Of a stretch of 58,035 nucleotides of DNA, positions 6,177 to 15,167 are shown piece after piece. This DNA is from Spirochaetota bacterium (GTDB lineage Bacteria; Spirochaetota; UBA4802; UBA5368): assembly GCA_035477215.1 (NCBI GenBank), contig DATIKU010000037.1:1-58035 (forward strand), in the 5' to 3' direction. The notes under the pieces were generated by a model. That model searched no databases. It had not been told where the DNA came from and worked only from the letters and a program-made list of their open reading frames with translations. Position 1 is the stretch's first letter. Every line of letters begins with the position of its first letter. Made by a program: the position numbers and the translations under genes.

Positions 6177-6361
6177 GCCATCGCGAGGTGGCCGCCGGCC
6201 GACGTGGCGATCTCGAAAGACAACAGGTTTTATTAAAAAAACCAAAAGCTTTACGAGATTGCCACTCCCCGATACGGCCGGGGCTCGCAATGTACTTGGC
6301 AAAGCAACAACTCTAAAGATTTCCCGCATGGCGCATTCCTGGCGAACCGGGGCTCGGAATG
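6177..6361. repeat. Cluster of three CATTSCGAG...AATCTC-type palindromic repeats
   Basis: Three imperfect copies are visible. Copy 1 (6177-6220, plus) reads CATCGCGAGG...GCGATCTCGAAAG. Copy 2 (6253-6292, minus) reads CATTGCGAGCCCC...GGCAATCTCGT. Copy 3 (6311-6361, minus) reads CATTCCGAGCCCCGG...GGGAAATCTTTAGAG. Each has internal inverted arms, and copies 1 and 2 face each other across an A/T-rich centre. This resembles widespread bacterial intergenic repeats of the form CATTGCGAG...GCAATCTC. Just left, 6127-6149 holds short AAGATTT direct repeats. Confidence 0.65.
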
Positions 6362-6555
6362 AATGATGAACTTGCCCGTTCAACTTTACAGCGCCACTCG
6401 TGAATCACCGTACCGGTACCGCGCCGGCAGTTCAAGCAATAAATGTGGTCGCGGCACTGGGCACACCGCGCCATCAGGGACCGCGGCCGCAAAGCGAACA
6501 GAACGAGATTGAGCTGGGCGTTGATTTTGCACTTGCATCTGGGGCAGTTATAGGG
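6313..6555 (-). pseudogene. Cys-rich zinc-ribbon-like remnant
   Basis: A minus-strand frame is open between TAA at 6558-6556 and TAG at 6315-6313. It encodes YNCPRCKCKINAQLN, then MARCAQCRDHIYCLNC and VIHEWRC. The spaced CxxC pairs look like a zinc ribbon. No ATG precedes the first Cys pair, and the C-terminal end runs into the repeat cluster. I therefore call it a decayed or fragmentary gene. Apart from this and the repeats I see nothing in 6108-6619. Confidence 0.35.
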
Positions 6556-6619
6556 TTAAATCCGCATGATGGCAATAGCAGGTACAATCTTGAATTTTTA
6601 ACCCCGGAGATATCGCCCG

Positions 6620-7930
6620 ATGAAGAGATACCCGCTCCTTCTGACAGCAGCGCTCATCATTACCGGAGCCGGCGGTCCGGTATTATCGTCCGATAAAATC
6701 ACCGTAGCGATCGTCAGCGCGCAATCGAAGGCCGTCGAGACCGGCACAATGGAGAGCGCGGAGAAGGCCTTCCGCACCGTTTTCGCCGCGGATGAAGGAA
6801 TAAGGCTCGTCGATACCGCGGCGCTCGAAAACGCCGCGGGGCGGCTTGTCCGCGAGGAACGCGATCCGTCTTCGAAGCTTGCGGGGCTGCTGCGCGGTAC
6901 GGGCGCGGAGAAGGTCGTGCTCTTTACACTGGAAGCCCATGACGGGCGGCATACGGCCTCCGCGCGCGTACTTGACATGGCGTCTTCCTCGATCGAGTAC
7001 CACAGCGGGGAGACGGCCGGCTCATTTACCGGGGCCGCCGACGCCGCGGCGATACTGGCCGGGCGCGTCGCGCTGCACCTCGCCGGGCGGCTGGACTGGA
7101 TCGCGGCCCTTACGGCCGGCGACGGCGAACAGGCCGAAGGTGTGCGCCTCTCGTGGGCCTCGGCGAAACCGGCCGAAGGCGAGCGGTATGTCGTATACCG
7201 GTCGCCGCGCCGGGACGGCGATTTCACCCGTATTGCCGAGGTCGCGGTCACGGAGTTTCTGGATGCGGGCGCGCTTCCCGGCATGCGGTACTGGTATCGG
7301 GTGCGGGGCTCGTACGCGCAAACGCTTACCGATCATAGCGAGGCACAGGCCGGCCACCGGAAGGCCGCGCTGCCCGCGGGCCTGGATATCGACCGGGTGC
7401 TGAAGCAGAAAACGGCCGCGCCGCCGCGTTATGCAAGCGACGCCGAGCGCGAAAAGGCCGCTCGCGACGAGGAGATGCTGAAACCGCTGTACCGCCACCC
7501 GGTGAAACTCAACCTCATCCTGTTAGTCGCCAGAAACTATATCAAGCGGGGCGACGTGATGGTGCTGCGCGGATTCGACGGCTATACGGCAGACGCCGCC
7601 AGCGCCGCGATCGAGTTCACCGGGCCGGGCGAGGCATACAGCGTCGAATTCCGCTCGAAGCGGCTTTTCCGCTTCCGGGAGAAGGCCGGCGACGAGCTCT
7701 TCGAGCGCCTGCTCGGCAACTCGCTCTTCTACTGCGTTCCCGCCGGAGAACGCGAGAGGGAGCTGCCGGACGGCACGGTCGTGTTCGTGCCGCGCCTGGA
7801 GGCGATCGCCGTCTCGATGCAATACCACAAAAACGACCGCAACTGGCGCGAAAGGACCATCATGTTCGACACGGACGTAAAGGAATTACGGGAAAAAATG
7901 GAGAAGGCCGGACAGGGCGGCACGTGGTAA
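6620..7930 (+). CDS. Secreted protein with a fibronectin type III-like domain
   Basis: This 436-residue protein has a signal peptide at residues 1-23 (LLLTAALIITGAG). Residues 25-155 alternate strand and helix (ITVAIVSAQSKAVETG, EKVVLFTLEAHDGRHT, SARVLDMASSSIEYHSGE), resembling the N-terminal fold of periplasmic CsgG/LpoB-like proteins. Residues about 158-245 form an FN3-like domain (GVRLSWASAKPAEGERYVVY, ARFTRIAEVAVTEF-type pattern, MRYWYRVRGSY). The remainder is a mixed region with a charged helix and a C-terminal beta section ending in WRERTIMFDTDVKEL. GGAG lies 12 bases before the ATG. The specific function is unknown. No operon partner is close: the next gene starts 76 bases later with its own ribosome site. 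Confidence 0.6.
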   Translation: MKRYPLLLTAALIITGAGGPVLSSDKITVAIVSAQSKAVETGTMESAEKAFRTVFAADEGIRLVDTAALENAAGRLVREERDPSSKLAGLLRGTGAEKVVLFTLEAHDGRHTASARVLDMASSSIEYHSGETAGSFTGAADAAAILAGRVALHLAGRLDWIAALTAGDGEQAEGVRLSWASAKPAEGERYVVYRSPRRDGDFTRIAEVAVTEFLDAGALPGMRYWYRVRGSYAQTLTDHSEAQAGHRKAALPAGLDIDRVLKQKTAAPPRYASDAEREKAARDEEMLKPLYRHPVKLNLILLVARNYIKRGDVMVLRGFDGYTADAASAAIEFTGPGEAYSVEFRSKRLFRFREKAGDELFERLLGNSLFYCVPAGERERELPDGTVVFVPRLEAIAVSMQYHKNDRNWRERTIMFDTDVKELREKMEKAGQGGTW

Positions 7931-8006
7931 AATTGTTGAACCATTTCGGAGTTCACGATAAACTGCGGATCAGGCGGATGAAAAGATACACCCGGAAGGA
8001 GACTGG

Positions 8007-9260
8007 ATGGCGGGCAAAAACATACCGATAGAATCGACGCAAAAAATCCGCGGCGTCTACGTGGCGCGCCAGCCGATCTTCGACAGAAGCCTGAAGCTTT
8101 ACGCCTACGAACTGCTTTTCCGCTCGGGCTTCAGCGAATTCTACGACCAGTCCGACGGCGACCTCGCCTCGTCGAAAACCATCATGAACAGCTTCCTCCT
8201 GCTGGGACTCGACTCCCTCACCGGCGGCAGGATGGCCTTCGTCAACTTCACCCGCAACCTCATCCTGGGGGAGGTCGCGACGATATTCCCGCGCGAAAAG
8301 CTCGCCGTGGAGATTCTCGAAACGATCACTCCCGACGACGAGGTCATCGCCGCGTGCAGACGGCTCAAGAAGGCCGGGTACACGATCGTACTGGACGATT
8401 TCATTTTCAAGCCCGAACTGCAGCGCTTCGTCGACATGGCCGACATCATCAAGCTGGACTTCCGGATATCGGGCGTACGGGAGCGCCAAGAACTCATCAG
8501 CCGGCTCGGACACGGGAAGATACGGTTCCTCGCGGAGAAGGTCGAGACCCGGAAGGAGTTCGACGGGGCCTTCGCGATGGGTTTTACCTATTTCCAGGGA
8601 TATTTTTTCGCGCGTCCCGAGATCGTCTCCGGCAAGGACGTCCCCGGCTACAAGCTGAACTATCTGCAGATACTCAGGGAGGTCCATAAGATCGACGCCG
8701 ATTTCGGCGAACTCGAGGACATCATCAAGCACGACGTTTCCATCACCTATAAACTGCTGCGATTCATCAATTCGGCGGCATTCGGCTTCGCGACGAAGAT
8801 CCAGTCCATAAAGCAGGCGATCAGCCTGCTCGGGCTCAAGGAATTCAGGAAATGGGTGTCGCTGATCGCCCTCAGCAGCATGGGCGATGACAAGCCCGAG
8901 GAACTGGTGCTCGCGTCCATGAGCAGGGCGCGCTTCTGCGAGCTCATCGCGCCGAAGATCGGCATGAAGGAAAAATCCTCGGACCTCTTCCTGACCGGAA
9001 TGTTTTCGATGATCGACGCGTTCATCGACCAGCCCATGGAGGATATCCTGAACGACCTTCCGCTGTCTGAGGGTATCAAAACGGCGCTCCTCGGCGGCGA
9101 GAACGTTTACCGCACCGCCCTCGAGACGGCGATCTCCTTCGAAAGGGGCGACTGGGATTCGCTTGGCCCCCTGAAAGAGAGGCTGGGACTGGGCGAGGAC
9201 GAGTTTCCCCCGATTTTTCACTCTTCAATCGAATGGGCGTCGCGAATTTTCATCGAATAG
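8007..9260 (+). CDS. EAL-HDOD domain signalling protein
   Basis: A cytoplasmic protein of 417 residues. Residues about 15-205 are an EAL domain: YAYELLFR replaces the ExLxR motif, FVNFTRNLI keeps the Asn, VEILET, LDDF and IKLD keep further metal or substrate residues, and TYFQGYFFARP keeps the Gln. The DDFGTG loop is changed to DDFIFK, losing the residues after the DD pair. The domain may therefore bind cyclic di-GMP poorly or act by protein contact. Residues about 210-400 form an HDOD domain (KLLRFINSAAFGFATKIQSI, then IKQAISLLGLKEFRKWVSLI). This EAL-HDOD architecture is common in motile bacteria. The ribosome site GGAAGGAGA is strong. A role next to the chemosensory operon in motility control is inference. 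Confidence 0.9.
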   Translation: MAGKNIPIESTQKIRGVYVARQPIFDRSLKLYAYELLFRSGFSEFYDQSDGDLASSKTIMNSFLLLGLDSLTGGRMAFVNFTRNLILGEVATIFPREKLAVEILETITPDDEVIAACRRLKKAGYTIVLDDFIFKPELQRFVDMADIIKLDFRISGVRERQELISRLGHGKIRFLAEKVETRKEFDGAFAMGFTYFQGYFFARPEIVSGKDVPGYKLNYLQILREVHKIDADFGELEDIIKHDVSITYKLLRFINSAAFGFATKIQSIKQAISLLGLKEFRKWVSLIALSSMGDDKPEELVLASMSRARFCELIAPKIGMKEKSSDLFLTGMFSMIDAFIDQPMEDILNDLPLSEGIKTALLGGENVYRTALETAISFERGDWDSLGPLKERLGLGEDEFPPIFHSSIEWASRIFIE

Positions 9261-9291
9261 CCCGTAAAGAGCCACTTTGCGACAACTTTAC

Positions 9292-9891
9292 ATGGAAAAA
9301 CACCACGCGGGTGATAGATTGCCATGTAGTCCGGGCGAGCAGCCCTCACTTGGGCCGCGCTCCCGTTTGCAGAGCTTATACACCCAGATGATGGCTATGG
9401 AGAAACAGAATAAAAAGCCGGCGGAATTTCGCGAGGACGCCGGAAGCGATTTGGCGGCGCCAACCGCCGGCGCGAGCCGGTCGGTGCTCCTCATGGACGA
9501 CGAGGAGAGCATTTTACGCGTAACCGGAAGGATGCTCGAATTGCTCGGCTACGCGGTTTCCTGCGCCAGGCACGGTATGGAGGCCGTCGAACTCTTCGCC
9601 GACGCGCTGGAGAAAGGCTCCCCCTTCGACGCCGTGATCATGGACCTCACCATAAGGGGAGGCCTGGGAGGCAAGAGCACTGTCATCGCCCTGCGCCAGA
9701 TAATGCCCGACGTAAGGGTCATCGTTTCGAGCGGTTACTCGAACGATCCCATTATGTCCAATTACCGCGAATACGGTTTCAGCAACATCCTTTTCAAACC
9801 GTACCGGATCGAGGACCTCGGGCATACGCTCTCGCAAACACTCGGTGCCGATGTCCCGCGTCCCTTAATAGACGTGTCTGACGCGCGCTGA
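9292..9891 (+). CDS. Stand-alone receiver-domain protein
   Basis: The receiver domain starts at SVLLMDDEESILRVTGRMLE, has the phospho-acceptor Asp in FDAVIMDLTIRGGLGGK, the Thr/Ser-equivalent in VRVIVSSGYSNDPIMSNYRE and the Lys in NILFKPYRIEDLG. These last motifs are typical of the C-terminal receiver of hybrid histidine kinases, suggesting descent from one by loss of the kinase. The first 60 or so residues are polar and unlike any domain I know. The start is uncertain: ATG at 9292 has no good ribosome site, and ATGATG at 9388 is an alternative. The gene is convergent with the chemosensory operon. Confidence 0.75.
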   Translation: MEKHHAGDRLPCSPGEQPSLGPRSRLQSLYTQMMAMEKQNKKPAEFREDAGSDLAAPTAGASRSVLLMDDEESILRVTGRMLELLGYAVSCARHGMEAVELFADALEKGSPFDAVIMDLTIRGGLGGKSTVIALRQIMPDVRVIVSSGYSNDPIMSNYREYGFSNILFKPYRIEDLGHTLSQTLGADVPRPLIDVSDAR

Positions 9892-9903
9892 TCCGCCTCC
9901 CTT

Positions 9904-10392
9904 TTACCGCTTTATATCGAGCAGCTTCAACTCCTCGTCGGTAAAAACCTTGTCGGCGTCTATAATAATGATCAGTTTCTCATGGTCCTCGGCGATGCCG
10001 CTTATATAATCGGTTTCTATATTCACACTGAAGTGCACGGTGTCCTGAATGTTATCGCCGCGGAGGCTCACCACATCGGACACCGAATCGACAATGATGC
10101 CGATAAGCCTGGTCTTTACCTGCACCACCATGATGACGTTCATCTTGTCATAGGGCTTTTCGGGAAGGCCGAACTTCAGGCGCAGGTCGATCAGGGGTAT
10201 CACCATGCCGCGGAGGTTGATGACCCCCTTCATGAATTTCATTGAATGCGGCACGTGCGTGATCTTCTGCATGCCCACTATCTCCTGGGCCTTCAGCACC
10301 TCGATCCCGTATATCGCGTCGGCCAGGCTGAAGGTTATGTACTGCATCTCCTCGACACGTTCGCTCCGTGCGCCGGTCCCGGTTGTTTGCAT
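9904..10392 (-). CDS. cheW: CheW coupling protein (distal gene of chemosensory operon 1)
   Basis: This 162-residue CheW links receptors to CheA. It shows the double beta-barrel pattern: MQYITFSLADAIYGIEVLKA, then FMKGVINLRGMVIPLIDLRL with the conserved NLRG turn, LIGIIVDSVSDVVSL and ISGIAEDHEKLIIIIDADKV. AGGAGAGGG lies just before the ATG. It is the last gene of the 13-gene unit and follows the divergent MCP-like protein by 10 bases. The operon has a second CheW next to CheA, so this one may serve the MCP-like partner. Confidence 0.93.
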   Translation of the reverse strand: MQTTGTGARSERVEEMQYITFSLADAIYGIEVLKAQEIVGMQKITHVPHSMKFMKGVINLRGMVIPLIDLRLKFGLPEKPYDKMNVIMVVQVKTRLIGIIVDSVSDVVSLRGDNIQDTVHFSVNIETDYISGIAEDHEKLIIIIDADKVFTDEELKLLDIKR

Positions 10393-10402
10393 ATGCCCTC
10401 TC

Positions 10403-12229
10403 CTAAAAAAATATCGTGCTTCCTTCCTCTCGCTCCGCTCCCTCGCGCATTTCGTCCAGAAACGAGAGCAGCATCATCCTCTTGTAATCGCCTTCCTCGC
10501 CGGCGTCGGCGACGCTGCGTTTAATCCATTCCGTATCGCCCCCGAAGACGGCGCGGTCCTCTTCAAAACCCGACGATGGATCCCGCAGAAGTTCCCGAAC
10601 GTCCCGCACGATATCGCCCAGGGTGCGCCTTGTGATGCGCAGCAGGGCGGACCGCTCCTCCTGCTGGCCTATGAATTCGATGAAGTGGCCGCTTTTCTCC
10701 CCGATCTGTTCAAGCACCTTCCGGTAATTGCTGCGCGATTCGGCGACGCTTGCGGCGACCCTGGCGATCGATTCGATTCCCTCGCGGAGGCGCCGCTCCT
10801 CCATGTCGAAGCTTTCACGGTATTTTTCCATGTCGGCCTGCATCGCTTCCATTATTCCGCCGTGAAGGCTGTTGAGGCCGTCGACGATACGCTTGATCTC
10901 CTTGGGCAGCGAGCTCACTTCGGAGAGTGTGCCTTCCAGCGCGCTCCGCAGACGGTGGTGACGGGCGAGCTCGATGCGCGTGATCATGGTGATGATCTCG
11001 AACCGGCGGGCGACGGCACCTATCTGATCGAAGAAAAGCCCGAACCCGAATACGATTGAAAGCACGCGCCCGGCCTGATCGTAGAGTCCCCGCCTGCCGC
11101 CTATTATCTTTTCTATTTCGTCGATATAACGCTTCCTTGTTTTCTCCATGCTGTCGTAAATATCGTCCATCCCCTTGAGGCTCTGAGGGATCGTAAGGCT
11201 GTCTCCTTCGCCGCCGTAGTCCGCACCCTCAATTATCTTCCGTATACCGGAGAAACCCGCGGCCGCCTGTTCCATTATAAGATCGAGATGACGCGTGATG
11301 CTGCCGATTTTTTCGCGGATCATCACCAGGGCCATGTTCGTAAGCCGGGCGCTTCCCGCGCTCTCGCGGGCCGCGCGAAGGTAGCGGTCGTACCCCGAAG
11401 CCATCTCCTCCGTAAGGTAAATGATTTTTTCAATATCCTGCCTCAGTACGTCCTCCATGCTCAGGTGGTCGATGACGCCGCGTATCGAATCGTCCACTCC
11501 GTCCATCGAGGCGACCATCTGTATCACGTCGCCGGCCGCTTTCTCGAGCCCGCCCGCAATCCGGTTGAAAACGCTTCCGCTCTCGGCACCGAACCGTGAA
11601 AGATACTTTTCATACGCCCCGGCCTGTTCGCTCCTGGCGGCACCGAAATCGCTGAATGCGTCGTTGAGGTCTTTGATCAGCCCGGCGAACCTCGTTGATA
11701 TCTCGTTCGCGTCGCGGGAGAGGTTTCCCATCTCGTACGAGATCCTCGCCAGCGCCTCTCCCTCTGCGCCGGTTTTCTTGGAGATGATCATCGTGTTCAC
11801 CGAGTGAATTTCAATGGCCTCGATGATATCGATAATCTCCTCCACTCTCCGGGGTATCTCGAAGCTGCGTTCGATACCCGCCATCACATTGTCACTTATT
11901 GACTCATTTCCGCGCAGTATCTCCAGTGAGCGGGCGATTACACTTTCCATCTCCCGCTTTTGTGTGTTGACCACCTTCCGGATAAACGTATCCTCTTCGC
12001 CTTCTTCCCCGATGGCGTAAAAATATTTTATATGGGGAAACACCACCGACCTGAAATCGCGAAGCCTCAGGGCCGCGCGTATCAGGAATTCACGCGTAAC
12101 GCCGAGTATGTTCTTCGCGTTGTCGCGCAGATGAAGGAACTCCGCGCTGACCGCGTCTATGATGTCACCGACCGGGCGGACACCCGCGGGAGGCCCTTCC
12201 TTAAGGTTGTTGGCGATCACGGGTGCCAT
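10403..12229 (-). CDS. Soluble MCP-like coiled-coil protein with two degenerate signalling tips
   Basis: This 608-residue protein has no membrane segment, no signal peptide and no HAMP, and is almost entirely helical. Two places align without gaps to the MCP hairpin tip. Residues about 138-172 (IEIHSVNTMIISKKTGAEGE then ALARISYEMGNLS) keep N, I, G, G, E and L of the canonical tip. Residues about 405-441 (VARRFEIITMITRIELARHH then LRSALEGTLSEVSSL) keep IE-AR and EV--L. Most receptor-kinase contact residues are altered. It sits between cheB and the last cheW. I infer a scaffold or a cytosolic modulator of the array that arose by duplication of an MCP signalling domain. Family name unknown. Confidence 0.6.
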   Translation of the reverse strand: MAPVIANNLKEGPPAGVRPVGDIIDAVSAEFLHLRDNAKNILGVTREFLIRAALRLRDFRSVVFPHIKYFYAIGEEGEEDTFIRKVVNTQKREMESVIARSLEILRGNESISDNVMAGIERSFEIPRRVEEIIDIIEAIEIHSVNTMIISKKTGAEGEALARISYEMGNLSRDANEISTRFAGLIKDLNDAFSDFGAARSEQAGAYEKYLSRFGAESGSVFNRIAGGLEKAAGDVIQMVASMDGVDDSIRGVIDHLSMEDVLRQDIEKIIYLTEEMASGYDRYLRAARESAGSARLTNMALVMIREKIGSITRHLDLIMEQAAAGFSGIRKIIEGADYGGEGDSLTIPQSLKGMDDIYDSMEKTRKRYIDEIEKIIGGRRGLYDQAGRVLSIVFGFGLFFDQIGAVARRFEIITMITRIELARHHRLRSALEGTLSEVSSLPKEIKRIVDGLNSLHGGIMEAMQADMEKYRESFDMEERRLREGIESIARVAASVAESRSNYRKVLEQIGEKSGHFIEFIGQQEERSALLRITRRTLGDIVRDVRELLRDPSSGFEEDRAVFGGDTEWIKRSVADAGEEGDYKRMMLLSFLDEMREGAEREEGSTIFF

Positions 12230-12232
12230 CCT

Positions 12233-13297
12233 TTATGCCCTCATTATCGCTTCTGGAATTTTCTCGAGGGGCAGCACCTGTTCGGCCCCGCCGCGCTTTA
12301 TCGCTTCTTTCGGCATGCCGAAAACCACGCAGCTCTTTTCGTCCTGGGCGATGGTATGCGCGCCCGCGTTACGCATCTCGAGCATTCCCGCCGCCCCATC
12401 GTCGCCCATGCCGGTCATGATGATGCCCAGCGTATTTGCCCCAGCGTTCTTAGCGGCCGAGCGAAACAACACGTCGACCGAGGGACGGTGGCGGCTCACC
12501 AGCGGGCCGTCGTTTACCGTCACGTAATACTCGTCGTCCCTGCGGTTTAGCAGCACGTGGTGCCCGCCCGGGGCTATAAGCGCCTGGCCCAGGCGGACCA
12601 TATCGCCGTGCGCGGCCTCCTTTACCTCTATCGCGCAGATTTCATCCAGGCGCTCCGAGAAGGCCTGCGTGAACCCTTCGGGCATATGCTGTACGATCAC
12701 GATACCCGGTGACTGTTTCGGAAGCGCCGTCAGCACATATTCGATGGCCTGCGTCCCGCCGGTCGAGGCCCCGATGGCCACCACGCGGTCTTTCGTGCGC
12801 GAGATGGTCCTTCCGTCCCATGGAGTCAGGACGCTGTCGGCGGTCAGCTTGGGCTTGATCTTTATGTCGGCGCCCGGCCGTACCGGCATTTTCGCAACCT
12901 TCGCCTGCGCTGCCGACTTGACCGCATCGGTCAGCATGGTTACCGAGTCGTATAGAAATTTCTTGAGCTCGAGCGACGGCTTGGAAAGCACATCCACGGC
13001 GCCGGCGGCCATGGCCTGCATGGCCGTCTTTCCGTGCGCGGTGAATATGATCACCGGCGTGGGACGCCGGGCCATTATTTCCTGCAAAAAGGTTATGCCG
13101 TCCTTGCGGGGCATCTCGACGTCGAGAATGATGACGTCCGGCCACTCCCGGTTGAAATGGTTTTCGGCGAACACCGGGTCCGACGAGGCGCCGATAACGT
13201 TTATCTCCGGGTCCGAACTCAGTATCTCGGTAAGCGCCTGTCTCAGGAGCGCCGAGTCGTCGACGATGTGGACCCTTATTCCTCCCTTTTTACCCAT
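12233..13297 (-). CDS. cheB: CheB protein-glutamate methylesterase/deamidase (operon 1)
   Basis: CheB demethylates receptor glutamates for adaptation. Residues 5-125 are a receiver with phospho-acceptor Asp59 ([13 protein letters not shown]). After a linker comes the esterase: catalytic Ser178 ([10 protein letters not shown]), His204 ([10 protein letters not shown]) and Asp300 ([11 protein letters not shown]). All active-site residues are present and the length (354) is normal. The gene overlaps cheD by 22 bases and ends three bases before the MCP-like gene starts. It pairs with cheR two genes upstream. Confidence 0.97.
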   Translation of the reverse strand: MGKKGGIRVHIVDDSALLRQALTEILSSDPEINVIGASSDPVFAENHFNREWPDVIILDVEMPRKDGITFLQEIMARRPTPVIIFTAHGKTAMQAMAAGAVDVLSKPSLELKKFLYDSVTMLTDAVKSAAQAKVAKMPVRPGADIKIKPKLTADSVLTPWDGRTISRTKDRVVAIGASTGGTQAIEYVLTALPKQSPGIVIVQHMPEGFTQAFSERLDEICAIEVKEAAHGDMVRLGQALIAPGGHHVLLNRRDDEYYVTVNDGPLVSRHRPSVDVLFRSAAKNAGANTLGIIMTGMGDDGAAGMLEMRNAGAHTIAQDEKSCVVFGMPKEAIKRGGAEQVLPLEKIPEAIMRA

Positions 13298-13761
13298 ACG
13301 TTACCGCTCCAGAGATCGAATATTATGTTATGCGGCCGCGTTCCGCCTATCCGCGCCCTGCGAATATGGAAACCGTGCCTCTGCAGAAGCCCCTCTCCCG
13401 CCGTTACGTTCTTCGCGCCGATATCGAGCCTTCTGCCCTCGATATCGGGGAACATGTTCGCGCCTCCGAACATCTTGACATGGTACTCGCCCGGCGTTGT
13501 GCCCGCCTGGCGTATTTCCTTTAGAACAAGCTCCACGGCGTCGCTGCCATAGCGCGGGTCAAGCCCGCTCTTCGAAGGCTCATTTTTATGTGACAGGATG
13601 TAATGGCACATCCCGCCGATACGTTTTTTCGGGTGCCACAGGCAAAGAGCGACACAGGATCCCAGCACGGTCCGTATGCGGGTATAGGCATCGCTCCAGT
13701 ACAACTCGCCCGGCTGAAGAAATATCTCGAGCACGTAATCGGGGGCGGGAGGCAACTTCAT
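13276..13761 (-). CDS. cheD: CheD receptor glutamine deamidase
   Basis: CheD deamidates Gln in receptor methylation helices and, in systems with CheC, binds and stimulates CheC. This 161-residue protein has the catalytic Cys36 in [12 protein letters not shown] and His53 in [10 protein letters not shown], followed by [14 protein letters not shown] and [11 protein letters not shown], the family signature. It overlaps cheR by 4 bases and cheB by 22. No free CheC gene lies in this operon. The only CheC domain in the window is fused to the other CheA (53701-56889), which suggests cross-talk. Confidence 0.96.
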   Translation of the reverse strand: MKLPPAPDYVLEIFLQPGELYWSDAYTRIRTVLGSCVALCLWHPKKRIGGMCHYILSHKNEPSKSGLDPRYGSDAVELVLKEIRQAGTTPGEYHVKMFGGANMFPDIEGRRLDIGAKNVTAGEGLLQRHGFHIRRARIGGTRPHNIIFDLWSGNVWVKREE

Positions 13762-14600
13762 GGTTTTCGGTAAACCGACGGCGCCTCTTTTACGTACTTT
13801 CCCTCCGATTCGACCAGGCTCTCCGTGTGTCCGATCATAAGATACCCGCCCTGTTTTATCAACGGATAAATTCGCCCAAGCACCTCCCTTCTCGTGGCGT
13901 TATTGAAATAGATCATGACGTTTCTTAAAAACACCGCGTCGAACTGTCCGATCGGGGGAAGCGCCCTGTTGAGGTTGATGGTCCTGAAATCAATACCGCA
14001 TTGAAGGGCCTTGTCGATCATAAGCCTGCCCTCCTGGGACCGCACCCCCCGCATGCAGTACTTTTTACGGAAGGCCTCGGGTATATCCTTGATGCTCTCG
14101 ATCGGGTAAACGCCCCTGCTCGCCTTTCTGACGACATCGTCATTGGCGTCCGACCCGAGCACTTCCCACGGGCGCCCCGCGAGGGCATTGTCCAGCACCA
14201 TCGCGATACTGTACGCCTCCTCTCCCGTGGAGCAGGCCGCGCTCCAGGCCCTGAACGTGCCGCCGTCATTGCGGGCGGGCAACACCCTCCCGGAAAGGAA
14301 CGCGAAATGGTCCGCCTCCCTGAAAAAATGCGTTTCGTTGGTTGTCAGCAGGTTTAATAAAACGCGGAGCTCATCGTCGTTTCCGGTATTATGCGCCATC
14401 TCGAGATAGTCCGCGTAGTTCGAAAGCCGGTAGTGGCGCAGCCGTTTCATCAGTCTGCCGGCGACCAGCGATTTTTTCTCGTCGGACAGATGTATACCCA
14501 TCTCCCGGTACAACAGGTCTCTGAAACGCGCGAACTCCGCGTTGCTCAAGGGGCGCCACCCGGGCACCGACGATTCTGAAAGAGGAATCAGTCCGTTCAT
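13758..14600 (-). CDS. cheR: CheR chemoreceptor methyltransferase
   Basis: This SAM-dependent enzyme methylates receptor glutamates. Residues about 18-75 are the all-helical N-terminal domain (FARFRDLLYREMGIHL, VAGRLMKRLRHYRLSNYADY). The methyltransferase domain follows: LLTTNETHFFRE, RAWSAACSTGEEAYSIAM for SAM binding, and FDAVFLRNVMIYFN. I start it at ATG 14600 (MNGLIPLSE), preceded by GGAGAAGGTG, because the longer upstream frame overlaps cheW and encodes a basic unrelated stretch. It is 280 residues, normal length. It belongs with cheD and cheB in the adaptation block. Confidence 0.95.
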   Translation of the reverse strand: MNGLIPLSESSVPGWRPLSNAEFARFRDLLYREMGIHLSDEKKSLVAGRLMKRLRHYRLSNYADYLEMAHNTGNDDELRVLLNLLTTNETHFFREADHFAFLSGRVLPARNDGGTFRAWSAACSTGEEAYSIAMVLDNALAGRPWEVLGSDANDDVVRKASRGVYPIESIKDIPEAFRKKYCMRGVRSQEGRLMIDKALQCGIDFRTINLNRALPPIGQFDAVFLRNVMIYFNNATRREVLGRIYPLIKQGGYLMIGHTESLVESEGKYVKEAPSVYRKP

Positions 14601-14634
14601 CGCATCGCACCTTCTCCTGTCGCTGACGCGGCGA

Positions 14635-15159
14635 TCATGCGCCGCCCGCCGCCCCCGACGTCGCTTTCGCCCGGACGGGAACATCTCCCTCGGCCTGTAT
14701 ATCCGCAATGTCGAGCACACGGTCGAGATTGAGCAATATGACAAACCTGCCGTGGGTCTTCCCTATTCCCTGTATAAACTCGGTGCGGATTTTCGCCCCG
14801 AAGCCCGGCGTCTGTTCGGTGTTTGCGGGCTTAATGTCGACCACCTCGCGCAGCGCGTCGATGAGGAGCCCCATCGGGATGCGCTCCTCCTGGTGCTCGA
14901 TCTCGACCACCACTATGCACGACAGCCTTGTGATGGTGCTCTGATACCCGTAGAACCTCGCCGAGAGGTCGATGATCGGCACAACGCTGCCCCGGAGGTT
15001 CAGCACGCCGCGCACCGCCGGCGGCGCTATCGGCACGCGTGTCACCTGATCGTACTCGATGATCTCCTTTACGTTGACGATATCGACACCGTATTTCTCG
15101 CTCCCGATCAGGAAGGTCAGATACTTGCGCGCATTATCCGCCATATTCATCTCATCCAT
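14635..15159 (-). CDS. cheW: CheW coupling protein next to CheA (operon 1)
   Basis: A CheW of 174 residues: KYLTFLIGSEKYGVDIVNVK, VRGVLNLRGSVVPIIDLSAR with the NLRG turn, MGLLIDALREVVDIK and FIQGIGKTHGRFVILLNLDR. A short Ala-rich tail (AKATSGAAGGA) extends past the fold. It starts 8 bases after the CheA stop codon. It should bridge the MCP at 17433-19616 with this CheA. Confidence 0.95.
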   Translation of the reverse strand: MDEMNMADNARKYLTFLIGSEKYGVDIVNVKEIIEYDQVTRVPIAPPAVRGVLNLRGSVVPIIDLSARFYGYQSTITRLSCIVVVEIEHQEERIPMGLLIDALREVVDIKPANTEQTPGFGAKIRTEFIQGIGKTHGRFVILLNLDRVLDIADIQAEGDVPVRAKATSGAAGGA

Positions 15160-15167
15160 GTTTCACC

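Noticed and set aside
6400-6696. Plus-strand 98-codon frame before the FN3 protein
   Set aside because: It has no ribosome site, overlaps the real gene start and shows no family pattern; the opposite strand carries the Cys-rich remnant.
7953-9221. Long minus-strand open frame opposite the EAL-HDOD gene
   Set aside because: Antisense shadow; composition biased to Asp/Glu/Leu/Val with no domain, while the plus strand encodes a clear protein.
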